Origin: Diploscapter coronatus
Lineage: Eukaryota; Nematoda; Chromadorea; Rhabditida; Rhabditidae
Assembly: GCA_964036155.1 (NCBI GenBank)
Contig: OZ038423.1
Coordinates: 4,355,249 to 4,419,248, forward strand
Reading direction: 5' to 3'
DNA: 64,000 nt
Part shown: one piece after another, positions 1 to 12,200 of the stretch
Numbering within the stretch: position 1 is the first letter of the stretch
Layout: every line of letters begins with the position of its first letter
The notes under the pieces: model-generated
What the model was told of the DNA's origin: nothing
The model's input: only the letters and a program-made list of their open reading frames with translations
Database searches by the model: none
Made by a program: the position numbers and the translations under genes

Positions 1-100
1 GGTAGTAACACACGAAATAGTATTAGGAAGATTCACAGTAATGCATATACTTTGTCAAATCCACTCTATTTCGTTGATGACTAAATTACTTCTGTTCCAG

Positions 101-335
101 GTTGCCTCTCAAGAGTATGCAAACTTTTCAGAAAGGAATGAAAGACAAGCTAAAAATTTACCGCCTGACTGCAAATGGCGATGGAGATCCTCTGCATCCA
201 CTTGTAAAGGGCCTCGCGACTGCCGCACTGCAGCTGAATCAGCTCGTCTCCCTTCGTCAATTGACACGCCCACTGAGCCGTCTTCTCGTCGCATTCCGTT
301 ATTTCGGAACATTGACTGAAATTATTTTTTGCTGA
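101..335 (+). CDS. 3'-terminal exon of an unidentified gene (5' part outside window)
   Basis: A polypyrimidine tract ending in CAG at 98-100 precedes an open frame. Its first full codon starts at 102 and it stops with TGA at 333-335. The frame encodes about 77 residues, with a basic start (KGMKDKLKIYR) and then a leucine-rich stretch ending in a hydrophobic FRYFGTLTEIIFC. The base at 101 completes a codon split by the upstream intron. No domain is recognised, so no function is proposed. The exon converges on the minus-strand RUN-domain gene, with only about 90 bases between the two stop codons. It is more likely coding than chance because the acceptor, phase and GC-richer composition agree. 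Confidence 0.55.
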
Positions 336-426
336 ATATGAGAATAATTTTAGAAGATGATGTCTTCAATATGAAATAGCTAACTCAACTCCTCATTGTA
401 GAAACATGAAGGTATTCGATTCCAAG

Positions 427-3400
427 TTAATTTATCGCAAACTTTTCTTTTACTTTTTCGAAAACTCGCCTCAAATCAATCACGTAATCTCCCTCTTTGC
501 AAGATGAGTCGATGTAGACGTAGATTTTCGTTCCTCTCAAAACCATGAATCTTTGAGTCCACTCATTCTGACCTTTTCGCCATCGGTTTGGGAAGACGCT
601 TCTAGAAAATTATACACTTTTCCAGGGAAGAAAGCAATTTCCGACTATTGCATCATCAACACATGGTAAAAGTATGTGCAAGCTAAGAAGGAATTAGGAC
701 AACGTTATCTTCATGTCATGATATTCAAGTTCTTATGAAAACCAAAGAACTACCCACCTTTTGTAGATATATCCGCTCAATTCGTCGCCTCTGTGGCTCA
801 CATCTGCAGAACATTCCTTCCAGAACATCAGAGCCATGTATTCAACCTCGTTTGAAGGCTGAAATTCGAAGTGAAAATTATCGACGAATAAGCTTTTTCA
901 TCGAAAAGATCTAATTGTTTTATGCTAAATGGGAGTAATTTTCATATCAGCTTCAAGAATCTAGAAAAAAAACCGCTTATCATTTTCGCAACTCAATCTT
1001 TGATAGGAAAAAAAACTATTCAGCTAAATAAAGTTATAAAATTCCTTTACCGCCGACGGGATTTCCCTAGCCAAGTACCGTTTGAGAATGAGAGTGTATG
1101 GAGTGCTCTCTGTTAAAATCACCGGCGCAGTGTGCTCACCCATTGTTGTTCCCTGAAATATATGATTTTTTGACAAAGTTAAGGAGACAAATTTCTAGAA
1201 TATAGAATATAATAAAATGTGATGAAAATAAAAGAATGTCTTTCTTTTCGCCTAATCGAGCCAAGCAATTTCCTCCAAAACAATAATCCAAATGAATTTC
1301 ATTATATTTTTTAAAAACCTACTTCCTTGATAGCCTTGAGGATAGCTTCCCCGAGTTGAGCTTCTCCAGTCTGGAACATGGATCGATTGTCGATCATTTT
1401 CTCCTCGACGGTGAAATTCTGACCCGCCTTCGCGTAGACGACGATTACTTGCATGTCGACGGAGACCTGAAGAAATATTTTTGATTTATCTTGAATCAAG
1501 GATGAGTAGGGTTTTTTTTCATGAAAATCGAAATTTCGCCACTCTTTATCCGAACTCGAAATTTTGAAGGGAATTAGTTTTATTTTCTAAAGAATATCTA
1601 CTCATGATACTTCGAGAAGAAATCAGAAAATTGGACGAAAAATAGAAAGAAGAATAAAGCATTTTAGAACCTTTTCTATAGTTTAAATTTTTACCGCAAT
1701 GTAATCGATTATGCTGTAGGGCATAACAGCATGAATGTGGTATGACGTTGTGGACTGGACTCCTTCCTCCAAACTGCCCAGCAGAGAAGAGTCGTCCACT
1801 GACACGGTTTGAGAGAGCACGTACATGTGGTAGTTCGTTATCGCGAGCAACCTGAAATGGAATTCTTCAGTAACTTGAAAATGGTACAAAATTTTATCTG
1901 GAGTCTATTCTAATAATAAAATTATAAATTGGTCTACCGTTGGACAGGCGTGCCGACGCCGAATCGGTCGTAGATGTGGAACATTTTGTGGAATTTCTCG
2001 CCTCTTTCGACGAACACGTCCATAGCCAGTTGCAGAATGTCTCCAGGGTGGATTCTAAAATTCAAGGATTATTGAAAATGTCCTTTTCATGATCAGAATC
2101 CATCTAATGAAAATTAAGGGAAGCAAATTAAGTAAATTTTTACGCTATGTTGATGAAAACAAAATTAAATAAACTGAAAAAACCTACACAAGTTCTCCCT
2201 CCGTGAGCGGTTCGACTTCGGGTGCTTTGATTTTGCTCTCGATCTCGTCGTAGTGCAGCAAACTGTCGAACGATTTCGGCTCTTCCGACAAATATTCCAT
2301 TCGAACTTGGGAGAGGGTTTTTCGTAGGACCTGAAAATTTTCTGATGTCAATTCGGGGGAGATTTATTTTCTAGTTTATGTTAATTCTCGTCTTTTGATT
2401 AGATTAATAATGAATAATAATAATAATACATTTCTTGAAAGTCGCAATTCAGCATGAGTACTTTCGATATTATTTTTGCCCTAGAATAGTAAAAATATTC
2501 TAATAAAAACCGATAACACTCAAAATAAAACGAAAACAACAGAAAAATCTCTTACATCATCCAGTCTTTCCTCCGGTTGGGGATGTTCGATTTGAGGCAC
2601 GGGTGGGCTTGGAGATTTCTCGCTCTGAAAATCACTAGTATAAAATTGTGCTTTTAAAAAAAATTACTCAAAAACAAGATTAAAAAAAAACTTAGTGATT
2701 TAGAAGAACAATAATAATCCAGTCTATGTTTTCAATGAGTAGTAAAAGACCTGGGAATATCTATCGTCAAAACGTCCCTGGCGCTTTACATTATGGAATT
2801 TTTGCAAGAATTGGATCCACTGAGGCTAGATTCGGAAACCGACATATGGGACATAGCTGTGAAAGCGTGACAATTTGAAGGATAAACATATCGTATTGTT
2901 TCAGTGGTATTTTCAAAACTATCCGCCATGTTAGTGTGCTTTACTTTAAATGGAGATGGTTTCGCGTATGTGACATTCCGGGTACCGACGACTCCGCCGT
3001 CACCATGACTATTCGCATGGATGGAAGAGGTTGCAGACAGTCCAACATCAATATATTGATTACATAGTTCCTGATTTATTCAGCGGTTGATATAAAAGCT
3101 ATCGCACAAGACTACCCTTATCAGGAGAGACTACTTTTATATGAGTGTAAACTATACTAAAGACGTGTCTTACAATGGCAAAATTATGCGAAGTGTATAG
3201 TATCAAAATTTTGGCAAAAAGGCAAAAGGAATTCCGCCGGGGTGGAATCGAACCTCCGACATTTCGATGAATGCACGCTACTACAGTCGAATGCTACTGC
3301 CAACTGAGCTACCGGCGGCTGAAAGAATGCCTGCAAAGGCCGCATTCATGCCTGCATCACAAAACCAGAAATGTGATGCAATGACGGAAGAGTGCGTGGA

Positions 3401-5563
3401 AGACGGGGAGAAGCGTGCTTGAGGTGTTTGAAGAGCGCTAGTCAGAGCGCGAGGGGGAACGTCTACTTGTTTGTTGTGAAGTTCACCTAGTCTACCTGCT
3501 AGAGTTTGCAAAGTGCACCAACCTTTGAGGCATAGGTAGAAGCAGAGAAAAGGAGCAAAACAAAAAAAGGTGATGGGTAAAATCTCCAAGAGATTAATAA
3601 AAGGTATCTACTTACTGAAAAGTTCAATAGGATTATAAATCACTCATTTGAAAAGCCCACCCGTTTTCTAGGTACTATAAAAGACTAAGAGAGCAAATTT
3701 AAAGAAAAGTGTGATAGATGAACTAGATAAACTTATCAAAGTGACTCTTTAGAAAATTCACTCATTACTTGCTTGGAAAACTCACTCGATTTCTATACAT
3801 TATGTTAGTAAACTGAAATATGAATGAACATTTTAAATTCGTGAAGAATGAATCGGATGAGTATTCCAGATATTCAATGAAAGCATGTACCTGCTCAGGC
3901 GCGTTCGACATCCCCATTTGACGCATCTTTCGATTCCGAATCAGCTCATCTAGAAGAACCTCCTAAAAGGAAATATTCATTTCAGTAACTGTCAATACGA
4001 TTTCACTTTTTCATCGAAAAAAGCCGTCTCTTCCAAAATGTATTTCTTTTTAACATACTTACATTTTGTAATTTTATTTTTACAGAAAAATGAGTGGCTC
4101 CTGTTGCAGGTTGGAAGTAAAAATCGCTGTCAGGTATCAAGTATAACTTATTAGATGAAATACACTCGACAGTTTTTTCAATTATTTTGGCAAATAAAAA
4201 TAAAATGCAAGGACAAAATAGAAAAAGGGAAAATCAAACTTTACCTGATCAATTGAAGCAGCAATGTTGGGAACTGATGAATTAGGCGGTAGTCGATTTG
4301 GAGTTGGTCCCTCGCTTCGGTCATTTTCCTGCAAATTTTTTTTTCTTTTCAGCTTATTCCATTTCTACCGTAATCCTTCGCCTCCTGGGTATTTTGACTT
4401 GTGGAGTGACTGGAGAAGCGACCACCACTGCGGGCATTGGTTCTTGACGCAATTTTAGGGTGGACTGAAAATGGAAACATAGAAAAAAAACATTTCCTGT
4501 CAACAAAAAGAAATGATTGTCACTTTGTTTTGGGAAAAGTGTTGTGTCCAAAAATGGATGTCATTTTGTTCTAGAAAAGAGAGGTTAATGAATCGCGACT
4601 CACATAGAAAGCGAACTGCACTTGAATGAGTTTCTCCATGAGATCGGTGACGGCCTCAAGCATGCCCATGTTTGACATGCACGCATTTTGGTGGTAGTAA
4701 CGGTAGATCAGGCTTCTGGAAAATAAAATTTTAAATATAAATGTCTATTTTCTTGTAGAAGAAGATTAAATTTCGGTAATTTCGTGAAAAAGCCCTTGTT
4801 TGTGGTAGAGATACGATTCTGGAAATGGAATTTTTAAAATCGTAAGAAACAACATTTCTGAAACTTATTCGAACATTTCCTACTTGTTAGTTTTGAAGCT
4901 GAGCATCTGGAAATGGAGAGTCCCCTTGTTGAACGCGCTCTTCAGCCAGGCGATCGACATACGACGGTTGTTTACCTGAAAAAGGAAAAGATCAGAAATT
5001 TGCTTAATTACAAGTCTCACCCCTCCCCACTCTGCTTTGAGCATGGCCTGTTCGGTTTTGGGCAGAAACTCCTTGACGAATCGCCAGTAGACGCGATCGC
5101 CGGAAAGTAAGCTAAAATCATTTTAGAAATATTTGAGTTTTGAAACTTAGTTTTCTAGAAAATTAATGAGCTCAAGGGCATGATCCTTTCACAATAAAAG
5201 AATCATACCCGTATGAAAAGAAAGTGTCCATCGAATTGAACAGCATCTTGCCGTTTTCGTTCTCCATGTCCACGATTTCGCGCTCTTTCAGAACCTGCAA
5301 ATTTGTCTTCTCTCAATTATTTTGAAAAGAATTTGAATAAGAATTGATATTTTATATTTTCAAAGTAAGGTTGTGAATTTCTTCGTCCTGGATTTCAATT
5401 TTTCGCAAACTTTCTTGAAATTTTCAGGGAAAAATAAATTTAACGAAACCCCTTTCTCCCCCACCTTATCAACGAGAGCAGCGATTTTCTCCTGGAACGG
5501 GCCGTGCTGCGACCGCGAGGCCCTCACTTCTGGTTTCAAAGTTACCGCAGAAAGTTGAAACAT
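427..5563 (-). CDS. RUN domain and PH domain protein, PLEKHM-like
   Basis: Sixteen exons join in phase to give about 579 aa, or 621 aa with the cassette exon at 2945-3070. The N-terminal RUN domain (about residues 30-190) is visible in MDTFFSYG, then DRVYWRFVKEFLPK, then SAFNKGTLHFQML, then LIYRYYHQNACMSNMGMLEA. A proline/basic linker follows, then a PH-like beta-rich block (exons at 2054-1323). A C-terminal PH start follows, with GYIYKR, W-T-Q-R-F-M-V-L-R-G and KIYVYID, ending at TAA 427-429. RUN plus C-terminal PH is the layout of PLEKHM1/PLEKHM2, effectors that link Arl8/Rab7 lysosomes to kinesin or to fusion machinery; that role is inferred here. The last PH domain is only about 60 residues, so either it is shortened or a longer isoform exists. 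Start: the ATG at 5561-5563 lies one base after a TTTTCCAG acceptor, as expected for spliced-leader addition. Exons (high to low): 5563-5465, 5294-5209, 5111-5021, 4975-4884, 4715-4604, 4464-4369, 4328-4245, 3962-3891, 2624-2556, 2330-2188, 2054-1938, 1851-1695, 1466-1323, 1152-1051, 858-758, 601-427. Confidence 0.82.
2786..3070 (-). other. Cassette or alternative terminal exon of the RUN/PH gene
   Basis: After an ATCAG acceptor the minus strand is open from 3070 to a TAA at 2786-2788. The first 126 bases (3070-2945, 42 codons) end at a good donor (AAA/GTAAAG). They are phase 0 at both ends, so they fit between the exons at 3962-3891 and 2624-2556 without changing frame. If that donor is skipped, the same frame runs on for about 50 more codons (including MADSFENTT and SVSESSLSGS) to its own stop. 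That would give a short isoform with the RUN domain but no PH domain. The composition is serine/glycine-rich and polar and no domain is recognised. Confidence 0.55.
3233..3318 (-). tRNA. tRNA-Tyr (GTA) with a 12-base intron
   Basis: The 86-base minus-strand sequence folds as a tRNA. The 7-bp acceptor stem (CCGCCGG with CCGGCGG) is perfect and followed by discriminator A. The anticodon stem TTCGA/TCGAA closes the loop CTGTAG-A, and a 12-base intron lies after position 37, the standard tRNA-Tyr intron site. TTCGATT forms the T loop. A TTTT run starts about 5 bases after the 3' end and can serve as Pol III terminator. Two blemishes: the D arm has one extra base relative to the usual tRNA-Tyr, leaving 3 pairs, and the T stem (GGAGG/CCACC) has a central A-A mismatch. 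It lies in an intron of the RUN/PH gene, on the same strand. It is a real or only slightly degraded tRNA-Tyr. Confidence 0.8.
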
Positions 5564-6290
5564 CCTGGAAAAATCAAATTAAAAGTTGAAAAGCGAAAAA
5601 TCAAGTCACATTTTCAAAATCCGGACAAATTAGTGTAAAAATAGAGCAAAGTCGTCGAAATAGTGAATGAAAAATAAGAAGAAAAGAACAATTTTATCAC
5701 TCAAAAACAAATTTTTGAAGGCTTTGAAAATCCTGAGCTTTGATTTCAAGTCTCGTGTTTCATTATTGGTCAATTAGTGGATTTCGCAATAGTCCGAAAA
5801 ATCTTCATGAATTCAAGGAGTTTCATGCTTTTAAAAAATTAGAAAAAATCGAAAAATAATCGTGAAAAATGGAAAATTACAGTGGCTCGATCGATTTCTG
5901 CTGATCGGTTCAGCAATGCACTCTGCTTCTTTTCTCCCTCTTCAGATCACACACTCTCTCTTCTTCCCTTTTGACAGTCGTACTCACCATTACGAATGCT
6001 GTGGTATTTTCACTGTTTCGGAACTGTTTTCGATATTTTCAAAATTGCTCAATTTTCGTACATTTTTGGTGGTTCCGTTGTCTTCATTCGCCATTTTTCA
6101 GAGAAAAAACGCTTTTTTTCAGATTTTTTTATGCAATTCCGCAATTTACGTATTTTTTCTTGAAAATTTGTACGATTTTTCTGACTTCAGAGCTCGTCCA
6201 CTTTTGCCTCCCTCAATTTCCAATGAAGATGACGTGAACATCGGCGTGGAGTCTTCAGAATCTGCACGACGACAGCCGAATACGCGAAGG
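5564..6290. promoter_or_regulatory. Shared upstream region of the divergent RUN/PH and PI 3-kinase genes
   Basis: This 727-base stretch separates two divergently transcribed start codons. It is CT-rich around 5925-5975 and T-rich from 6010 to 6190. A TTCTGACTTCAG acceptor ends at 6190 and is a plausible trans-splice site for the kinase. Downstream of it, an ATG at 6222 opens a short reading frame (ATGAAGATGACGTGA) before the kinase ATG at 6291. No TATA box or known motif stands out. The long open frame across it on the plus strand is T-rich and phenylalanine-rich and is not taken as coding. Confidence 0.45.
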
Positions 6291-9200
6291 ATGACGGAGA
6301 ATCCGGCCTACGATGCAGACCTTGAGCTCGCCATCGAACAGTCGAGGTCCGTTCAAAATTCTCCACTTCGTTTTAAAAATACGAACTGGCATACACTGTA
6401 GAACAAACTTAAAGTTTTATTGTGTGACTCTCATTTTGCTGAAGCATACTTGGAAAATGAAACTTGTGAAAGTTGGTCTGGAAACATCAATGGTTTTCTT
6501 GCTCAAAAATATTTTATTGTTCGTTCGCTTGTTGATTTAAAAGTGAGGCAGCGTAGTCAGGAATCGATCTTTCGAAGAAAAATTCTTTTAAATTACGGCA
6601 AAAACAAAACTACAATTTCTACTAGAACTAGAATACCGTATTTGATTGGGGCTTTTGTCAGGAAGTAGGAGTGACAATGCCGGTGTCAACGTGTCGGTGT
6701 CGCATGCGAGCAATTGTGATCGTTCCCCGGAAACGATCCTTTTCCTGCACTTTCTTTTTCCGTTTTCTATGTCATTTGCCTCGTTTCTTGCGAGCAGCTG
6801 ACATCACAAACTTGTCCTTTCCGCAGTCAAAAACGACCCTTTTCCATTCGCCATTCGATTTCCTATCGAAAAGAGCAAGGCAATAGAGTCAGAAAAGAAG
6901 AAAGGACACCTGCTGAAGACTACTCTTCCAGCAGAGTTGGAGATTTCTTGTTGCTCAAGACACTCGCTCGATCATTTGTCTTTTTATCACTTTTCTTATA
7001 ATTAGATTCAGAATGATTTTCATAAAGTTTTAGAGGAGCATTTTCTCCAGGAAAATTCTGATTTTTCTGCTTAGATCTTGATCCTAGATTTAAAAAAATT
7101 TCATCATCATTTTCTTATAAATATCATTGATTTGATTAACTTTTTAAACATTTACAACTTTCTCTAAATTTATCAGTTCTCAGACACAGAATCCCTTCTT
7201 GGTCTTTCAAACGTCCCACATAACTAAAAATGTTAGTGATGTAAAGTAAAAATTGATGAAGAATGCTTGAGGCAGCTTCTTGTTTTTCAAAGCTCATTAC
7301 TTACACTAAGAAATTGTTGATCTATCAATGTGGCGTTCGGCTTTCGAGTAAGTCTCTCTTGCTCCCTTTTCTCAAGTCTATCACTTTGATCACTTATTTT
7401 ACTGATTCCTTGTTTCATTGAGTGTTTAGTTTATAGTTTGAGAGTTTCTAATCAATTTTTTATTCTTGAAAACACCTATCTTTATCTTACTTTTCGGGAA
7501 AATTTAGCTTTACAATATTGTCAGAGTTTTCCACGTTGCACTGGAATCGTATAGATCATAATAGATCTTATTTAAGAAGATATGATTCTTACGGTTCTTG
7601 TAAAAAAATCAAATTTGAATGAAAATCTGATTTTGAAGAAAGTGAAGATATTCGTTTCTTTTTTTTCTAATTCTTCCATTTTTCAGACAAACGTTTCGAG
7701 AAGAAGAGCAGCGTCGACGTCGCGCGACTACAGAAGGACACGACGCAGAAGGGGATCTGATTCGGTTCGACAATCCCGAGGACGCTGAACGCAAGAAGAA
7801 AAACGATCAGGTTTGAATTTTTTTTGGGAAAATGTCTTTAATTTTCTCCTGAAACTTGTTAATAAATAGAAATGTCCCTGAAATAGTGTTTTTTTAAAGT
7901 TCATCTTTGTTAAAATACCAAAAAACCATCTAATGATAAAAATCATTTTTTTTTAAATCCTTCCAGATCTGCCGTTTGTTCAGTCAGCCGAACAGTTTCG
8001 ACGATAGCAGTTCGACGTGAGTTTTTTTTTTTAATTCTCATCAAGTTTTTGCAAGTTATTATTTTCATGTCATCCATTTTTGCAGACTCAATCCAATTGG
8101 CTGGAGACCGAATTTGGCGATCGCTCATACGAACCACGCGTTTCAGCCTCCTGCTTCCACTCCCTCTACTAGTGGACAGGTTAGGTTTTTCTTTCGTTTA
8201 AAAAATCGTGAACAAAACTTTTTACAATTTTATTTATTCCTGACATTTTTAATGGAAAAATTGAATGTTGAAATTTTTCCCTGAAAAAGATGTTGATAAC
8301 TAGAAGCCATGAGTTTTCTTAATTAAATTTAATTATTTAATTTCAGCCCTTCCATTACCCTTCGACGGCTCACCACCATCCTCAACGTCACTTTTCAACT
8401 CATTTGGGCCATTCCCATTCCGCTTCTTCCCTTCACCACACCCCCTCTCCTTCAAATCAGTCTCTACTTCTCGCAGCTGCAGGTTAGTTTTTTTTTTTTT
8501 TTAAATTATAATCCCTCCTTTCTGTAAAAATTATGCTTTACCATATTGCGCATAAGATTAGAGCAAAATAGATTTTGATCTCAAATAATCTATACAGAAA
8601 GTAGAAATCATCGATAAACAATCACCAACTATTTCTATTCTTATGCGCTACATGGTCTCTAATATTTTTAGATTAAATGAAAATATAAGATTTTGCAGGT
8701 TTTCCCTCGCCTCGTCTGGCCTTTCCAGTGCTCTCCCTGCCGCAGACAGTCGATCAGACTCCACCCCCAAGGCCTCCCAAACCTCCACACTTCAAAAAGC
8801 ACACGACTGGAACAGGACAAGGACAGGACTGTAAGATTTTTTAAAAATGGATTTTAAAGTTCACTTTTCTTTTTAGCCATCACTGAAAAATACTCGTCTT
8901 ATTTTTGATAGCGAAAATGGGCTAAAGACTAAAACGAATTAATGCAAATGGAAATTTGTTGTATTTGCATCATTTCAAAACTATTTAGAGAAATCTAGCT
9001 CTCTAAAAATTACAAGTTTCTCCTTCTCCTTTTTGCAAACATATGAACTTGAAAATGCGCCATTTCAGTCTTTATGATGAGCGAATTAGTCATCAAAAAA
9101 GGAAAGAAAGGAAAAAAACGAGAAGGATGAATCTTGAAGGTCGAAAATTGATTTGGCTTGATTTGTTGAGCTCGTTTCTTACTTTTGATTTGCAGCTTCG

Positions 9201-12200
9201 AATGACGTTCCCCCAGAACTGCCGCCTCGGCTGAATCGACCCCCACCCAGACCCAGACACAGACACAGTTCCGAGACTCACGTGAAGTTACCCGTTACAG
9301 GTAGAAATTTGAAAATAATTAAGCTATTTTCAAATTTCTGAAAATGATTGAGACAAAATTTATGAAGGATAGAATTCGAACAGCAATTTAGTTTTCGGGC
9401 GATTTTATAACAGCTGAAAGTTTCGAAAATAGTTTGCAGGCAAAATATTGAGGATAGAATCGAGAAAATAATAAAGTAAAGTTTTTGAATAACTTCCATG
9501 AGATGTTAAGATTTGCATTTGATGAATTTTGTTTTTAACTTCAAGATTATTTCATTTTCATACTCGCTCAACGTTCTAACGCTAAATCAAGACGAAGTCG
9601 GGTTCACTCACATGCCGTAAGTGCATTTTTTTTGTTTTTAGTTGTTTAGTGGGCTTTTTGAATAGTTCATACGCTCATCCTCTGTCACATCATCATGGTT
9701 TCTAACATAGGGTTAGGGGTAGCGGGGTGATAGACTATATATTGCTCCATTGTGATCAGCTCATCGAGTAGGGTGTTTCGGCCTTTGACCCTACCCTAGC
9801 CTCTAACCTGGTTACAGAGAGAATGAACTATTCAAAGAAGCCTTTTAATGCTTGAATCTAATGAAAATGTATTTTTTGTACACTTTGACGTTCCAGCTGC
9901 ACGTCTCCATTCCCCTCGGCCCCAGCCAATGCGTATCAATATGTGCCTTACGCCTCGACCTCTTCATATGCACATCTGTTGAATGGAGATCTCATTGACT
10001 TGAATGACGATGCCAACGAAGGCAGCAAGGAGTTAACTTTGGAGGAGGTGGGGGGTTTTTTACTTATTTATTTTTATGCAAATTTTTTAATTAAAAATGT
10101 CTAGGTATAAACTATTTTTCTCTAAAAATCCATTTGTTTCATACCACCTCCTTTTCTTTCATGAAAAAATATTTTGCACCTCTATTATTTGACAAAATTA
10201 TCCTATTCGTTATTGCAAACCTGCACTCTCAGAATAACAAACGTATCGCAAAAAAACCAACCGCATTTTGGCACTCAAGTTCTTTGTTAAAGTAAAATGA
10301 TTTTGAACAGGAAATTAGGGGAAAATAATGTGAACTGAAGAAATTACCTATCTCTAATTCGTTCTGTGGCTTTTTTCTTTCGTCATGTTTGAAAGATAAT
10401 TTGATAGAGTGAAATCATAGGAAGAAGGTCAGATTATTAAGAGATTGAAAGAATAAAAATAAGAAAAGATACTTTTATTTGAACATAGTTTAGAGAAGCC
10501 AAGGATTTTTATAGATTATGAAATAGAGAAAACCAACTGTCTCGGCGGAAATCATTGTGACTGTTAGATTTGAAGAGTTATTAGAAAAAAACGGTTTTTA
10601 AAAAATTATTGAACACGAAGAGAGGAATAAGAAAGAAAAAGTTGTAGAAAGTGAATGAAAGATGAATAAAAAGGGTACAGGTCGCGGGATTTCTCTCTCT
10701 TTCTCTTCTTTCTCACTTTCCAGTTCTACCTCATTTTATTTCTTTATTCCCCTCTATTGCCCAGATTTGTCTATTTGCTGTTTGTTCCTTTTCCGTCGAA
10801 TGACAAAATGACAGTTATTTTCGTGTTTTCACGATTTATCCCCAAAATCTCCCATGCGAGATTAACTTCTGAAATGCAAGTTCAGTTTTTCAAACAAAGG
10901 CGAAGAAGCTATTCCATTTTTGTGATTATTGTCAAGAACGTTCAAGTTTTTCACAACAATGGTTTTGATTGACCAAATTTGTATGTAGTTTGAACAAAGA
11001 GACTTTCTATTTTGATGACGTGATTTTCATTGACCTTCAAAAACATACAACTTTCTATTATTTTTAAAAATGGATTTCAATATCCTTATTTTAAAATGGT
11101 TCAATCCAAGATATCCTCTATCTTAAGAGTTCTATTTCTCATGACTTTTTCATCTCAATTTTTATCTTGGTTTAGAGCGATATAAAATTTTTTTTTTAAT
11201 ATTCCAATTTGACCGACTTTGTTTCAGATTCGTCGCGAATTCGATCCTCTATATGTGCCTCTGAGAAAGCGACCTACGAGCGAAGCCTCGATGCCTCCCG
11301 AGCAGCTGCAGGAGAACAGGAACGTCGAAAATTGTGAGCAGGGATTTTCTATTCTATATGTGTAGTTTTAAATTATTTATTCAGAAAGAGGCTCCTAGAA
11401 AAATACACCGGGTTTTCTAAGAAATAGTATGGGAAGGCAAGATAGGAAAAGAAAAAAGCCGGTGTCTTTTTCTAGGAGCCCAGAAAGATGCTATCAAAAT
11501 TATTGTGTTTCGAATTTTTTGAATAGTATTTATTGAAAAAGGCGTGAAAGAGAAAGATACGTTTCAAACGATTTACAACTAGAGTTACGTTATTTGAAAC
11601 GCTGTTACCCTCATATCTTACATCAATGTTCATTTCAAATAAAGAAATCGAATCAATTCCAGACGTTTCATCACCCGTTATTCAGCGGATCAAAACGGAA
11701 GCTTCGAGTCCAGTCTCAGACAGAGGAAAGGAAAATGTCGAATGCAGAAAGCCCAGCAAAATCACTGATATTCGACTCACAAAAATCACTCCTGTAATCA
11801 ATGAAAAGGTACGGGATTTTTGGCTTCAGGAAGTTACGAACAAGACGGAATGCTTTATAATGAAAAGGAATGCGCTAGAAGCTTTCTTTGGTGCAAAATG
11901 TCTTACACGATATTTTTTCTCGAAAAGTCAACATTTTGAAATTTGAGGTAAAATCGATAGAGAACCGTCATTTCCTGTCCCATGAATCGACCCCTTCATT
12001 GTTCGTCTCTCCAACGGCAGATTACATGACGACCAGAGCCGACACCGTCAAGGTCTTAGTCTGCAAGGATCACTCGTGAGAATTTTTAACTTGCTATAAT
12101 TTATCAAAGTTCTCTTTTACATTTCGTAGACTTTTTGAGATGCAAGTTATTATAGATGATTTGAGAATGGTATAGTAGATATTCTCGAAATGTACTACTC

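Noticed and set aside
3281..3589. 102-codon minus-strand frame through the tRNA-Tyr gene
   Set aside because: It overlaps the tRNA and has no splice partner; chance frame.
5862..6240. Long plus-strand open frame upstream of the PI 3-kinase ATG
   Set aside because: It is T-rich and Phe/Ser-rich, starts in the bidirectional promoter, and crosses a likely trans-splice acceptor at 6190. Only its last part (from 6291) is coding.
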